The notes beneath the pieces are model-generated. The model did no database searches. It was given only the letters and a program-made list of their open reading frames with translations, and had not been told where the DNA came from. Positions 1-8,774 of a stretch of 64,000 nt of DNA are shown one piece after another. How positions within the stretch are numbered: the first letter of the stretch is position 1; the number at the start of each line of letters is the position of its first letter. The stretch covers positions 106,219-170,218 of the forward strand of contig NZ_SZQA01000016.1 of the NCBI RefSeq assembly GCF_005233835.1, in the 5' to 3' direction. The stretch comes from Herbidospora galbida. GTDB lineage: Bacteria > Actinomycetota > Actinomycetes > Streptosporangiales > Streptosporangiaceae. Both the position numbers and the translations under genes were made by a program.

Positions 1-1
1 G

Positions 2-160
2 GCCAGGGAAACGCAGTTGCGGGAAGTCGCCGGGGCCGTGCTCGGTGTGGTCCGAAATCTCGCCGAGGCCAGCGCGGAGCGCGGCGAGTTCGAACGGGCC
101 CGGATCATGCACCGGCAGATCGACACGGCACTCAAGATTCGACAGAGGGTTACGCTCTGA
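2..160 (+). CDS. C-terminal end of an unidentified protein (partial)
   Basis: An open frame enters from the left edge and ends at a TGA at 158-160, giving about 52 residues. The tail is alpha-helical in character, rich in Arg, Glu and Ala (RNLAEASAERGEFERARIM), and would suit the end of a regulator or TPR-type protein. No family is recognised. It stops three bases before the GTG of the nucleoside hydrolase, so the two are probably co-transcribed and perhaps translationally coupled. Confidence 0.6.
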   Translation, partial: ARETQLREVAGAVLGVVRNLAEASAERGEFERARIMHRQIDTALKIRQRVTL

Positions 161-163
161 GGC

Positions 164-1099
164 GTGCCCGCACCAAAGAAGATCCTCATTGACTGCGACC
201 CCGGGATCGACGACGCACTGGCCCTCACCCTCGCCCACGGCTGCCCGGCGCTCGACCTCGTCGGGATCACCACGGTCGGCGGCAACGTCTCCCTGGAACT
301 GACGACCCTCAACGCGCTCAAACTGCGGGAGTTCCTGGGATTCCCGTCGGTCCCCGTGGTCGCCGGCTCCGCCGGGGCGCTCGTCGCCAGCCGCATCGAC
401 GCCTCGGAGGTGCACGGCTTCGGCGGGCTGGGCGCGGCGGTGCTGCCGGAACCCCGCCTGAAGGCGACCGACGGGCACGCGGTCGACTTCATCGTCGACA
501 CCCTCTCGGCCTCCCCCGGCGAGATCTCCCTGGTCGCCGTCGGCCCTCTGACCAACATCGCCCTGGCGGTGCGCAGGGAACCCCGGATCACCGAGTGGGC
601 CCGCGACTTCACGATCATGGGCGGGTCGTACACGCGGGGCAACCGCACCCCGGCGGCCGAGTTCAACATCGCGGCCGACCCGGAAGCGGCGGCGATCGTC
701 TTCGGCGCCGGCTGGACGGTCAACCAGATCGGCCTGGACGTCAGCCTGACGGCCCTGGCCAACGGGCCGATCCTCGACCGGATGCGGGACCTCGGACGGC
801 TCGGCGGCGAGCTGCTGATCCCCAGCCTGGAGTTCTACGGCATGACGACGGCCCACGACGGCCCAGCGGTCCACGACGCCCTGGCGGTCGCCCATGTCGC
901 CGACCCGAGCCTGTTCGAGTTCACGCCGGGCGTGGTCGACGTGGAGACGGCGGGCCGGTTCACGTCGGGGATGACGGTGATCGACTTCAACCTGCGCGGC
1001 CGCGTGCCGAACGCGAACGTGGCGAGGTCGATCGACGTGGACCGCTTCTGGGACCTCACTCTGTCGAGCTTCGCTCAGGTGGAGGCACGACTCCCTTAG
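164..1099 (+). CDS. nucleoside hydrolase (IUNH family)
   Basis: This protein of 311 residues matches inosine/uridine-preferring nucleoside hydrolases, which split ribonucleosides into base and ribose in purine and pyrimidine salvage. The N-terminus carries the diagnostic Asp-rich calcium site (DCDPGIDDALAL, residues 9-20). Other family marks are VAVGPLTNIAL near 125 and a late HDALAVAHV segment with the conserved His-Asp pair near 240. Length is normal for the family and no signal peptide is visible, so it should be cytosolic. The start is GTG, three bases after the upstream stop. Its 3' end overlaps the convergent NACHT gene by 44 bases. Substrate preference cannot be read from the sequence. 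Confidence 0.93.
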   Translation: MPAPKKILIDCDPGIDDALALTLAHGCPALDLVGITTVGGNVSLELTTLNALKLREFLGFPSVPVVAGSAGALVASRIDASEVHGFGGLGAAVLPEPRLKATDGHAVDFIVDTLSASPGEISLVAVGPLTNIALAVRREPRITEWARDFTIMGGSYTRGNRTPAAEFNIAADPEAAAIVFGAGWTVNQIGLDVSLTALANGPILDRMRDLGRLGGELLIPSLEFYGMTTAHDGPAVHDALAVAHVADPSLFEFTPGVVDVETAGRFTSGMTVIDFNLRGRVPNANVARSIDVDRFWDLTLSSFAQVEARLP

Positions 1100-3248
1100 C
1101 CAGATGGTCCGAGAGGATCACATGGGGGAATCGGTAGCTCTTGCCGTCCCGCTGGAGGAGGCCGATGTCGGTGGCGTGGGAGATGAACGCCCGGTAGCGG
1201 AAGGGCAACCGCCCCAGAACGGCCTGCACGATCCAGCCGCCGAGCCCGGCGACCCAGAAGAAGATCATGTAGCTCGGGACCACCGAAGTGACGACGCCGG
1301 CCGCGAGCAGTCCCACCGCGCCCATCCCGCCGAAGAACGACACCGTCCCGGTCTCCGCATACGCGGCTCCGATCGCGATCCCGATGACGGCACCGGTCAA
1401 GGTCACGACGAAGACCTTTCCCCCGCCACTCACCTCGCCGGTCGGTGGCGAGCTCTCGTCCCTGTTCGCCAGCACGAAGGCCAACGGGACACCGATCCAG
1501 AGCCCGAGCATGAAACAGGCGTGCCCGGCGGGGTCGCCGGTGAGAAGTGCGAAGACCACACAGACCAGCCCCAACGCCAGGGCGACTCCCGCGGCGCGGA
1601 CGTCGGAATCGTCGCCCGCGGTCCCGAGAGCGTAGATCGCGGACCCTGCGGACACCACGCCCAGGGCGCCGAAAAGGATCTTCTGGCCGGTGCCGCCCAC
1701 GGACGCCATCATGATGTCGGCGGCGTAGATCAGCGCCCCTCCCCCCGCCCCCAGCACGACACCGGCGACGCCCGCGCGCACGCGGCTCAGGGGAGGTCCG
1801 GCCGTCCACCGCGGAGGGCCCTCCAGTCCTGAGGCGACCAGCACGAACACCCCGCTCCCGGCCAGGACCAGCCCACCCGCCAGACTCCACCCGATCCCGA
1901 CGCTCCCGACCATCTTCCCGGCCACGATCGCCGACCAGATGCCTACCGCGATCGGTACCACGACCCCGTTGATCATCCTCTGGGTCGGCCGGTCCAACGC
2001 GGTCCACCAGCTCAACTCGGTGCCCACCAGCGCGGGCCCGGCGAGAGTACGCCGATTGGTCGAGGTCATCAGCCGCGCCACCTGCGTGATCCAGGTGAGC
2101 ACCTGGGCCGGCGGGTACCGGCGCCGGCGATTGCGGCGCAGCTTCAGTACCTGGTCGACGAAGGAGCTCAGCAGCGCGTCACGGTCCGGCGCGGTCGCCC
2201 CGGAACTGTTCGAGGCGACGATGAGGACGTAAAGCCAGAGCGGCGCCGTGATCAGGCCGAGCAGGGCGGGGTCGTCGTCGACGGCCTGGTGGGCGAGCCG
2301 CAGCCGGCCCTCTCCCTGGGACAGATAGCTCAGCACCTGCTCTGAGGTGAGAGGGCGGATGACGACCGCGCCGCGCAGCAGGAACCGCTGGGACTCCGGC
2401 AGATCCTCGTATTCGGCCGCTCTGCTGCCGACGACGATCTGTACCTGCGGATAGCGGTCGTAGAGCGCGTTCACGCCGGCCACGCAACGGGCCCGATACT
2501 CCTCCGGCACCTCGTCGAACCCGTCCAGGAGCAGGGCGAGGCGACCGTCCTTGAGCCACGCGTCGGCCACGCCGTCACCGATGCCGTAGAGGGAGTCGAT
2601 TCTGCGCAGCAGCCAGTCGCCCAGTTCGGGGAGCGACGAACGCCGGAAGAGCGACTGGCGGCTGACGGCCCAGTCGGCGAGTTCGACGACGACCGGCAGC
2701 GGTACGCGAGGCTGGTCGGTGCGGGCCAGCAGGGCCTCCGCGAGTTCGAGGATCATCGTGGTCTTGCCCGCGCCGGGCGATCCCAGGATGAGCATCGACC
2801 CGTCGAGATGGTCGTAGACGTCGAGCGGGCTCGCGCCCGGCGGCGGCTCCCACGGGTCCTCGCCTCGGGTGACATGCCAGGTACGGGGTGGCGCCCCGAC
2901 CGCGTCGGACACGGCGTCGAGGTCGAGCCGGGCGCGGGCGACGCGGACCAGTGACTGGTCGAGCCGCTGGGTCACGTAGCGGCGGATGTTGGCGATGGCG
3001 CGGGAGCGGAAGTCCGGGTGAACGTAACCCGCGATCCTGCCCTCGGGCCGCTTCTCCAGTGACTGAAGCACGGTGAAGACGATCGCGGTCACGGCCAGCA
3101 GCCCCACCAGGGGCCAGATCCAGCCTTCATAGGGCTTGAGCCATGCCGGAGCCTCACCGCCCGTCGCGTAATTGATCACAATCGGTAAGAGGACCAGGCC
3201 ATCGGCCGCGGCCAGGACCAGCAGGACGGTCCGCCAGAACTTCGACAC
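1056..3248 (-). CDS. membrane-anchored NACHT-domain NTPase
   Basis: The 730-residue protein has two N-terminal membrane segments (about 5-27 and 42-62), then a STAND-class NACHT NTPase. Walker A is GSPGAGKTT at 156-164; the Walker B/NACHT box LALLLDGFDE is at 237-246, followed by the typical sensor-like VGSRAAEY. The C-terminal half (about 425-700) is a run of Gly/Ala/Val-rich hydrophobic helices, so the NTPase domain is probably held between membrane domains. Bacterial NACHT proteins include anti-phage effectors and signalling ATPases; which applies here is unknown. The start is GTG with a GGGG-type RBS. It is divergent from the degraded hydrolase gene at 3342 and convergent with the nucleoside hydrolase. 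Confidence 0.85.
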   Translation of the reverse strand: MSKFWRTVLLVLAAADGLVLLPIVINYATGGEAPAWLKPYEGWIWPLVGLLAVTAIVFTVLQSLEKRPEGRIAGYVHPDFRSRAIANIRRYVTQRLDQSLVRVARARLDLDAVSDAVGAPPRTWHVTRGEDPWEPPPGASPLDVYDHLDGSMLILGSPGAGKTTMILELAEALLARTDQPRVPLPVVVELADWAVSRQSLFRRSSLPELGDWLLRRIDSLYGIGDGVADAWLKDGRLALLLDGFDEVPEEYRARCVAGVNALYDRYPQVQIVVGSRAAEYEDLPESQRFLLRGAVVIRPLTSEQVLSYLSQGEGRLRLAHQAVDDDPALLGLITAPLWLYVLIVASNSSGATAPDRDALLSSFVDQVLKLRRNRRRRYPPAQVLTWITQVARLMTSTNRRTLAGPALVGTELSWWTALDRPTQRMINGVVVPIAVGIWSAIVAGKMVGSVGIGWSLAGGLVLAGSGVFVLVASGLEGPPRWTAGPPLSRVRAGVAGVVLGAGGGALIYAADIMMASVGGTGQKILFGALGVVSAGSAIYALGTAGDDSDVRAAGVALALGLVCVVFALLTGDPAGHACFMLGLWIGVPLAFVLANRDESSPPTGEVSGGGKVFVVTLTGAVIGIAIGAAYAETGTVSFFGGMGAVGLLAAGVVTSVVPSYMIFFWVAGLGGWIVQAVLGRLPFRYRAFISHATDIGLLQRDGKSYRFPHVILSDHLAKGVVPPPERSSTE

Positions 3249-3313
3249 ACCCCACTATCGCTACACGGAATTAACACGTCACGCGTTGCACGGAAGTTCG
3301 CCTGAGTTACATT

Positions 3314-3323
3314 TTGTCGACAA
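3314..3323. promoter_or_regulatory. GntR/FCD-type operator palindrome
   Basis: TTGTCGACAA is a perfect 10-base palindrome 19 bases upstream of the ATG at 3342. It fits the TNGTNNNACNA pattern of FCD-subfamily GntR repressors. No GntR gene lies nearby, so the regulator would be encoded elsewhere. Confidence 0.5.
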
Positions 3324-3341
3324 TCGACGGAAGGCGAGCCG

Positions 3342-3575
3342 ATGTATCTCGAACCCGCGGCGCGCGTGCTCGCGCAGGCGCGGGAGAAGGGCTTCACCGT
3401 GATCCACACGCGTGAGGGCCATCGCGCGGACCTGTCCGACTGCCCGCCGATCGGTGATCCGGGGCCGCAGGGCCGGATCCTCGTGCGCGGCGAACCGGGC
3501 TGGGAGATCGTCCCGGAGGTCGCGCCCGTCGAGATCGCCTCCTCCGAGGCGTTCCTCAAGGCACTGGAGGGCTAG
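3342..3575 (+). pseudogene. remnant of an isochorismatase-like cysteine hydrolase
   Basis: The 77-residue product aligns to pieces of the isochorismatase-like amidohydrolases that usually accompany allophanate hydrolase. It has the helix preceding [19 protein letters not shown] (about 18-36), then [17 protein letters not shown] and [10 protein letters not shown], then directly the very last helix ([13 protein letters not shown]). About 40 N-terminal residues with the catalytic Asp, and an internal block of about 70-80 residues with the catalytic Lys and Cys, are absent. Family members are about 200-230 residues. Both losses keep the frame, and a GGAAGG RBS and ATG remain. The TAG stop shares its G with the GTG of the next gene. 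It cannot be catalytic, but may still act as a coupling leader. Confidence 0.75.
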
Positions 3576-5248
3576 TGGATCTGCAGATTCCGGCGCTGAA
3601 GGCGGCGTACGCGAACGGCCTGCACCCCCGTGAGGTCGTCGCCGAGGTCTATCGCAGGATCAAGGCCAGGGGTGACGACGGCGTCTGGATCAGTCTCCGG
3701 TCGGAGGAGGAGACCCTCGCCGGCCTGCCCGACGATCCCGATCTGCCCCTCTACGGCATCCCCTTCGCCGTCAAGGACAACATCGACGTCGCCGGAATGC
3801 CCACGACGGTCGCCTGTCCCGACTTCGCCTACCTGCCCGAGCGGTCGGCGCCGCTCGTCGACCGGCTGGTCGGCGCGGGGGCGGTCCTGATCGGCAAGAA
3901 CAACCTCGACCAGTTCGCCACGGGGCTGTCGGGCTCCCGCAGCCCCTACGGCTCGGTGGAGTCGCCGCTGGTGAAGGGGCTGATCTCCGGGGGATCGTCG
4001 TCGGGGTCGGCGGTGGCGGTGAGCGCGGGGCTGGTCAGTTTCTCGATCGGGACCGACACGGCGGGGTCGGGTCGGGTGCCGGCGGTGATGACCGGGACCG
4101 TCGGGCTCAAGCCGTCGAAGGGGCTGGTCAGCACGCTGGGGGTGGTCCCGGCCTGCGCGTCGCTCGACTGTCCGAGCGTGTTCTCGCTGAACGTCCACGA
4201 CGCCCGGACGGTCCTGGAGATCATCCAGGGGTACGAGCAGGACGACCCCTGGTCCCGGCGATTCGACCGCGACACGACGCCCATCAGGAAGATCGGCGTC
4301 ATCCGGGGTGACGAGAACTGGACCGAGGTGCTGACCAGACTCGAAGACCTCGGCTACGAGCTCGTCGACGTCGACATCGCGCCGTTCCTCGAAGCCGGGC
4401 GGCTGCTCTACGAGGGGCCGTGGGTGGCCGAGCGGTGGAGCGTGCTCGGGCCGTTCGTCGAGGCCCATCCCGAGTCCCTGCACCCCGTCACCGCGGCGGT
4501 ATTGAAGAGCGGGAGCGGCGTCACCGGGGCGGAGACCTTCCGGGGCCTGCACCGGCTCAGGGCGCTCATGGCCGAAACCCGCCGGACCTGGGCCGCGGTC
4601 GACGCCATCGCCGTGCCGACCGTCCCGAGGACGTTCACGCTCGCCGAGATGGCCGAAGACCCGATCGCCAGGAACTCCGTCCTGGGCACCTACACGACCT
4701 TCGCCAACCTCCTCGATCTGGCCGGGATCGCCGTCCCGGCCGGCTTCACGTCCGCGGGCAGACCGCACGGCGTCACCCTGCTGGCCCCCGCAGGCGCCGA
4801 CGGTCCGCTCGCGGACGCGGCCGAACGTTTCCACACGGGCCGGGCGGGGGCCACGCCGTACCGGGTCAGGACCGGCAGGACACTGCTGGCCGTGGTGGGG
4901 GCGCACCGGACCGGCCATCCGCTGCATCCGGAGCTGCGGGCGCTCGGCGCCACCTCGGCGGGCCTCGCCCATACGGCCGGGGCCTACCGGCTCTACGATC
5001 TCGGCGACCGCCCCGGCATGGTCCGGACGACGGACGGCGCGTCCATCGAGGTCGAGCTCTTCCACCTCGACGCGGCCGGGCTGGGCGGGCTGCTCACGAG
5101 GATCCCGCCACCCCTCGGGCTCGGCTCGGTCGAGCTCGACGACGGGACCCACGTCGTCGGGTTCCTCTGCGAGGCCCACGCGGTCGCGGACGCCCCGGAC
5201 ATCACGGGTTACGGCTCCTGGCCGGGCTACGTGAACGCCCGGCCGTAA
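3575..5248 (+). CDS. atzF: allophanate hydrolase
   Basis: This 557-residue amidase-signature enzyme should hydrolyse allophanate to ammonia and CO2, the last step of urea-amidolyase or s-triazine/biuret degradation. The Ser-cisSer-Lys machinery is visible: Lys in FAVKDN near 66, the Ser-rich loop SGGSSSGSAV near 137-146, and DTAGSGRVPA near 160. The region after residue 420 (HPELRALGATSAGLAHTAGAYRLYDLG onwards) is the C-terminal allophanate hydrolase domain, which separates it from plain amidases. It is slightly shorter than typical family members of about 600. The GTG start overlaps the TAG of the upstream remnant (TAGTG). Context suggests an operon that has lost its hydrolase partner but kept this gene intact. 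Confidence 0.92.
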   Translation: MDLQIPALKAAYANGLHPREVVAEVYRRIKARGDDGVWISLRSEEETLAGLPDDPDLPLYGIPFAVKDNIDVAGMPTTVACPDFAYLPERSAPLVDRLVGAGAVLIGKNNLDQFATGLSGSRSPYGSVESPLVKGLISGGSSSGSAVAVSAGLVSFSIGTDTAGSGRVPAVMTGTVGLKPSKGLVSTLGVVPACASLDCPSVFSLNVHDARTVLEIIQGYEQDDPWSRRFDRDTTPIRKIGVIRGDENWTEVLTRLEDLGYELVDVDIAPFLEAGRLLYEGPWVAERWSVLGPFVEAHPESLHPVTAAVLKSGSGVTGAETFRGLHRLRALMAETRRTWAAVDAIAVPTVPRTFTLAEMAEDPIARNSVLGTYTTFANLLDLAGIAVPAGFTSAGRPHGVTLLAPAGADGPLADAAERFHTGRAGATPYRVRTGRTLLAVVGAHRTGHPLHPELRALGATSAGLAHTAGAYRLYDLGDRPGMVRTTDGASIEVELFHLDAAGLGGLLTRIPPPLGLGSVELDDGTHVVGFLCEAHAVADAPDITGYGSWPGYVNARP

Positions 5249-5293
5249 CATCCGGCGGCATCGCGCGAAACATCGGTTTCCTACGCTCCGGAC

Positions 5294-6823
5294 ATGGCGG
5301 ACATATTCGACTCATATGCCCTGGCCGAAGCATGGGACGAGATGTTCGAGCGGCCGGGGACGCCCCGGCCGCCGTATCAAGGGCTGTTCGCGGCCCTGCA
5401 ACCCCTCGGGGCCGACGAGCTCCGGTTCCGGGCCGACCAGCTGGCCCGGGTGTTCACCGACCGGGGGGTGACCTTCGACTACGCCGGCGAGGAGCGCCCA
5501 TTCCCGCTCGATCTGATCCCCCGCGTCATCGACGCCGCCGAGTGGGACCTGATCGCCCGCGCGGTCCGGCAGCGGGTGCGCACGCTGGAGGCCTTCCTCG
5601 CCGACGTGTACGGCGGCCGCCAGATCTTCCACGACGGGGTCGTGCCGTGGTCGCTCCTGCACAGCTCCCCCCACTTCCACCGGATGGCCGACGGGATCAG
5701 ACCGGCGAACGGGGTCCGCGTCCACATCGCGGGCGTCGACATCATCCGCGACGAGGTGGGCGCCTTCCGGGTGCTGGAGGACAACGTCCGCACCCCGAGC
5801 GGCGTGAGCTACGTCCTGGAGAACCGGCTGGCGATGATGCGCACGCTCCCCGCGCTGTTCACCGAGCAGCGGGTGCGGGCGGTCGACGAATACCCGGCCC
5901 GGCTGCTGGCCGCCCTCCGGCGGGCCGCGCCCACGGCGATCAACGACCCGACGGTCGTCGTGCTCACCCCGGGCGTCTACAACGCCGCCTACTTCGAGCA
6001 CGCGCTGCTGGCCCGGCTGATGGGCGTGGAGCTGGTCGAGGGCCGTGACCTGGTCTGCGAGAACAACCGCGTCTACATGGTCACCACGCACGGCAAGCGG
6101 CCGGTGCACGTCATCTACCGGCGGGTCGACGACGACTACCTCGACCCGCTGCACTTCCGGCCCGACTCGACCCTCGGCTGCCCGGGGCTGCTGAACGCCG
6201 CCCGCGCCGGCACGGTCGCCATCGCCAACGCGGTCGGCAACGGGGTGGCCGACGACAAGCTGCTCTACACGTACGTGCCGGACCTGATGAAGTACTACCT
6301 CGGCGAGACGCCGCTGATCACCAACGTGGAGACCTACCGGCTGGAGGACGCCGACACCCTCGAATGGGTGCTCGGCAACCTCGGCGACCTGGTGCTCAAG
6401 CCCGTCGACGGGGCGGGCGGCAAGGGCATCGTCATCGGCCCCCGGGCCGCCGACGAGACGCTCGGGACGCTGAAGGAGAACGTACAGAGAGATCCGCGGG
6501 GGTGGATCGCCCAGCGGCCGGTGGCCCTGTCGACCTCGCCCGCCCTGATCGGCGACCTGCCCCGGCCCCGGCACATCGACCTGCGGCCGTTCGCGGTCAA
6601 CGACGGCGACGACGTCTGGCTGCTGCCGGGCGGCCTCACCCGGGTCGCGCTGCCGGAGGGCGAGCTGGTCGTGAACTCCAGCCAGGGCGGCGGCTCCAAG
6701 GACACGTGGGTGCTGTCGGAGCCGGGGCCGCGCATCCCGCACGTGGTGACCGGCGGCCACCAGCCCCCGGCGCACTGGCAACCGAGCCGCAACGCCGCCT
6801 GGGACGGGGAGAGCGAACAGTGA
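5294..6823 (+). CDS. circularly permuted ATP-grasp protein (COG2308, type 2)
   Basis: The 509-residue protein matches the circularly permuted ATP-grasp amidoligase family (DUF404/DUF407). Recognisable blocks are the early DGVVPWSLLHSSPHF, EDNVRTPSGVSYVLENR near 160, and the nucleotide-binding loop LKPVDGAGGKGIVIGPR near 368-384. ATP-grasp enzymes form amide or peptide bonds through acyl phosphates; the substrate of this family is unknown. Upstream, TACGCT at 5281-5286 sits where a leaderless -10 would be, and no RBS is seen. The stop overlaps the GTG of the alpha-E gene (GTGA), the start of a three-gene cassette widely conserved with alpha-E and transglutaminase-like proteins. Confidence 0.9.
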   Translation: MADIFDSYALAEAWDEMFERPGTPRPPYQGLFAALQPLGADELRFRADQLARVFTDRGVTFDYAGEERPFPLDLIPRVIDAAEWDLIARAVRQRVRTLEAFLADVYGGRQIFHDGVVPWSLLHSSPHFHRMADGIRPANGVRVHIAGVDIIRDEVGAFRVLEDNVRTPSGVSYVLENRLAMMRTLPALFTEQRVRAVDEYPARLLAALRRAAPTAINDPTVVVLTPGVYNAAYFEHALLARLMGVELVEGRDLVCENNRVYMVTTHGKRPVHVIYRRVDDDYLDPLHFRPDSTLGCPGLLNAARAGTVAIANAVGNGVADDKLLYTYVPDLMKYYLGETPLITNVETYRLEDADTLEWVLGNLGDLVLKPVDGAGGKGIVIGPRAADETLGTLKENVQRDPRGWIAQRPVALSTSPALIGDLPRPRHIDLRPFAVNDGDDVWLLPGGLTRVALPEGELVVNSSQGGGSKDTWVLSEPGPRIPHVVTGGHQPPAHWQPSRNAAWDGESEQ

Positions 6824-7797
6824 GAGAACTGCTCAGCCGCATCGCCGAGACGCTGTACTGGATCGGCCGGTACGTCGAACGCTCCGACGACATCGCCCGC
6901 CTGCTCGACGTCTCCCTGCACCGCACCCTCGGCGACGACGAGGACTGGTCGACGGTGCTGGCCATCCTCGGCCACGAGGGCGGCGACAACCCGACGACCG
7001 AGACGATGATCCAGCGTCTGGCCTACGACTCGGCCACGCCGAGCTCGATCGCCGGCTGCGTCAGGGCGGCCAGGGAGAACGCGCGCGGGGTGCGCGAGAT
7101 CATCTCCAGCGAGGTCTGGGAGTGCCTCAACGTCACCTGGAACGAGCTGCCGATCCGCCAGATCGGGGCCGAGCGGCTCGGCCCGCACGGCTATCTCCGG
7201 TACGTCCGCGAGCGCGCCGCCCTGTTCTCGGGGCTGGCCGACGCGACCATGAGCCGCGACGACGGCTGGCTGTTCATCGTGCTGGGCCGCAGCCTGGAGC
7301 GGGTCGACATGACCGCCCGCCTGCTGGCCGTGCACGGCGAGGTGCTGCCCAGCGAGTTCGCGCCGCACTCGGAGTCGACCGGCTGGAAGGCGCTGCTGGA
7401 GGCGTGCGGGGCCGACGAGTCGTTCACCCGGACCCACCGGGGCGACGCGAAGCGGGTGCTGGAGTTCCTCCTCCTCGACCGGCTCTTCCCCCGCTCGGTC
7501 ATGCACGCCCTCACCACGGCCGAGCAGTGCCTGGCCGAGCTCAGCCCCAACCAGGGCAGGGCGGGCATGAGCGACCCGGCGCGGGCGGCCATCGGGCGGG
7601 TCCGGATGGCGCTGGAGTACGCCGACACGGCGGGCCTCGAAGAGCAGCTGCCCGAGCTGCTGATCACCCTCCAGGCGGCCTGCGTGATCGCCTCGGAGGG
7701 GTTGACGGAACGGTTCTTCCAGCACGTGTCGACGGTGCGCTGGGAGCTGGGCGTGCAGGCGCTGGGAGGTGCGGTGTGGAAACCGGCTGGCGTGTGA
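6820..7797 (+). CDS. alpha-E domain protein (DUF403, COG2307)
   Basis: The 325-residue, largely helical protein begins with the family hallmark RELLSRIAETLYWIGRYVERSDDIARLLD. A second hallmark, LGRSLERVDMTARLLAVHG, lies near 158-175. Alpha-E proteins always travel with the permuted ATP-grasp protein and are thought to assist it or form a complex; no catalytic residues are known. The start chosen is the GTG overlapping the upstream TGA by three bases. Length is normal. The end overlaps the next gene by 22 bases if the GTG at 7776 is used. Confidence 0.9.
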   Translation: MRELLSRIAETLYWIGRYVERSDDIARLLDVSLHRTLGDDEDWSTVLAILGHEGGDNPTTETMIQRLAYDSATPSSIAGCVRAARENARGVREIISSEVWECLNVTWNELPIRQIGAERLGPHGYLRYVRERAALFSGLADATMSRDDGWLFIVLGRSLERVDMTARLLAVHGEVLPSEFAPHSESTGWKALLEACGADESFTRTHRGDAKRVLEFLLLDRLFPRSVMHALTTAEQCLAELSPNQGRAGMSDPARAAIGRVRMALEYADTAGLEEQLPELLITLQAACVIASEGLTERFFQHVSTVRWELGVQALGGAVWKPAGV

Positions 7798-8612
7798 GGA
7801 TCCGCCACTCGACGTTCGTGGAGTACGAGGGCGAGGCGGCGTCGTCGTACAACGAGGTCCGGATGACCCCGGTCGACGACCACCGGCAGGCCACGCTCGA
7901 CTGCAGCCTGGTCATCCGGCCGGCGACGCCGGTCTGGACCTACCGCGACTACTGGGGCACCCACGTCAGCGTCTTCGACGTGACGGGCGGCCACCGGACG
8001 CTCGCGATCGAGGCGGAGGCCCGGGTCGACACCTCGCCGGTCCGGCCACTGGCCAAGCCGCTGAGCTGGGACCTGCTGAGGAACGTGTCGGGCCCGGTCG
8101 CCGAGCTGCTGCGGCCCACCGAGCGGACCACGATCACCTGCGGCGAGGTCGGGCTGGCCCAGGCGCACGGCCGCGACCCGCACGAGACCGCCGAGGCCAT
8201 CGCGTGGGCCGTGCACGAGCGGGTCGAATACGTGCCGGGCGCGACCGGGGTGCTCACCAGCGCCCAGGAGGCCTGGGACCAGGGCAAAGGCGTCTGCCAG
8301 GACATGGCGCACCTGACCGTCGCGCTGATGCGGGCGGCCGGGCTGCCGGCCCGTTACGTCTCCGGATACATCCATCCGGCGGCGGACGCGGTCATCGGCG
8401 AGCCCGTCGCGGGGCAGTCGCACGCGTGGGTGGAGTACTGGTCGGGCGAGTGGAACGCGCTCGACCCGACAAATCGCTCAAAAGTAGGCGAAACACATGT
8501 AGTGGTAGCGCGCGGGAGAGACTACGCTGACGTACCCCCTTTGAAAGGTATTTACCAAGGACCACCTGCGGGAAGACAAGAAGTAAAGGTCGAAGTGACC
8601 CGGTTGGCGTGA
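7776..8612 (+). CDS. transglutaminase-like cysteine peptidase family protein
   Basis: The 278-residue protein combines an N-terminal bacterial transglutaminase-like region (IRHSTFVEYEGEAASSYNEVRM) with the papain-fold core. The catalytic triad is visible: Cys in GKGVCQDMAHL near 173, His in GQSHAWVEYW near 215 and Asp in NALDPTN near 229. These enzymes cleave or transfer amide bonds and are the standard third member of ATP-grasp/alpha-E operons, perhaps removing a tag the ATP-grasp enzyme adds. GTG at 7776 is chosen because GGAGGT stands five bases before it; GTG at 7794, with a GTGA overlap, is the alternative. The last 50 codons are AT-rich with rare codons (aaa, gta, gga, aga), unlike the rest of the gene. 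Confidence 0.9.
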   Translation: METGWRVRIRHSTFVEYEGEAASSYNEVRMTPVDDHRQATLDCSLVIRPATPVWTYRDYWGTHVSVFDVTGGHRTLAIEAEARVDTSPVRPLAKPLSWDLLRNVSGPVAELLRPTERTTITCGEVGLAQAHGRDPHETAEAIAWAVHERVEYVPGATGVLTSAQEAWDQGKGVCQDMAHLTVALMRAAGLPARYVSGYIHPAADAVIGEPVAGQSHAWVEYWSGEWNALDPTNRSKVGETHVVVARGRDYADVPPLKGIYQGPPAGRQEVKVEVTRLA

Positions 8613-8665
8613 TCATTACGTATTACTGGGAAGGCTGAGACCAATACGAGAGAGGAGAGCCTCTT

Positions 8666-8761
8666 GTGAAAAGGGTCCAGATCGTCCAGCGCCCCCGTCC
8701 GCCCCGGCAGCCGCTGCCCATCGACCTACGCACTCCGTCGGGGCGGGTTCTCCCTTTTTGA
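8666..8761 (+). CDS. small basic Pro/Arg-rich ORF (31 residues)
   Basis: A GTG ORF follows the transglutaminase-like gene by 53 bases and is preceded by a purine-rich RBS (AGAGAGGAGAG, 8649-8659). Its product begins MKRVQIVQRPRPPRQPLPID and ends with a hydrophobic LPF, with six Pro and six Arg in 31 residues. It was not recognised as any family. The RBS quality, the position at the end of the amidoligase cassette and the local GC dip make translation plausible. It could be a peptide substrate for the cassette, a leader peptide, or chance. Confidence 0.4.
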   Translation: MKRVQIVQRPRPPRQPLPIDLRTPSGRVLPF

Positions 8762-8774
8762 CCCGGCCCTTGTC

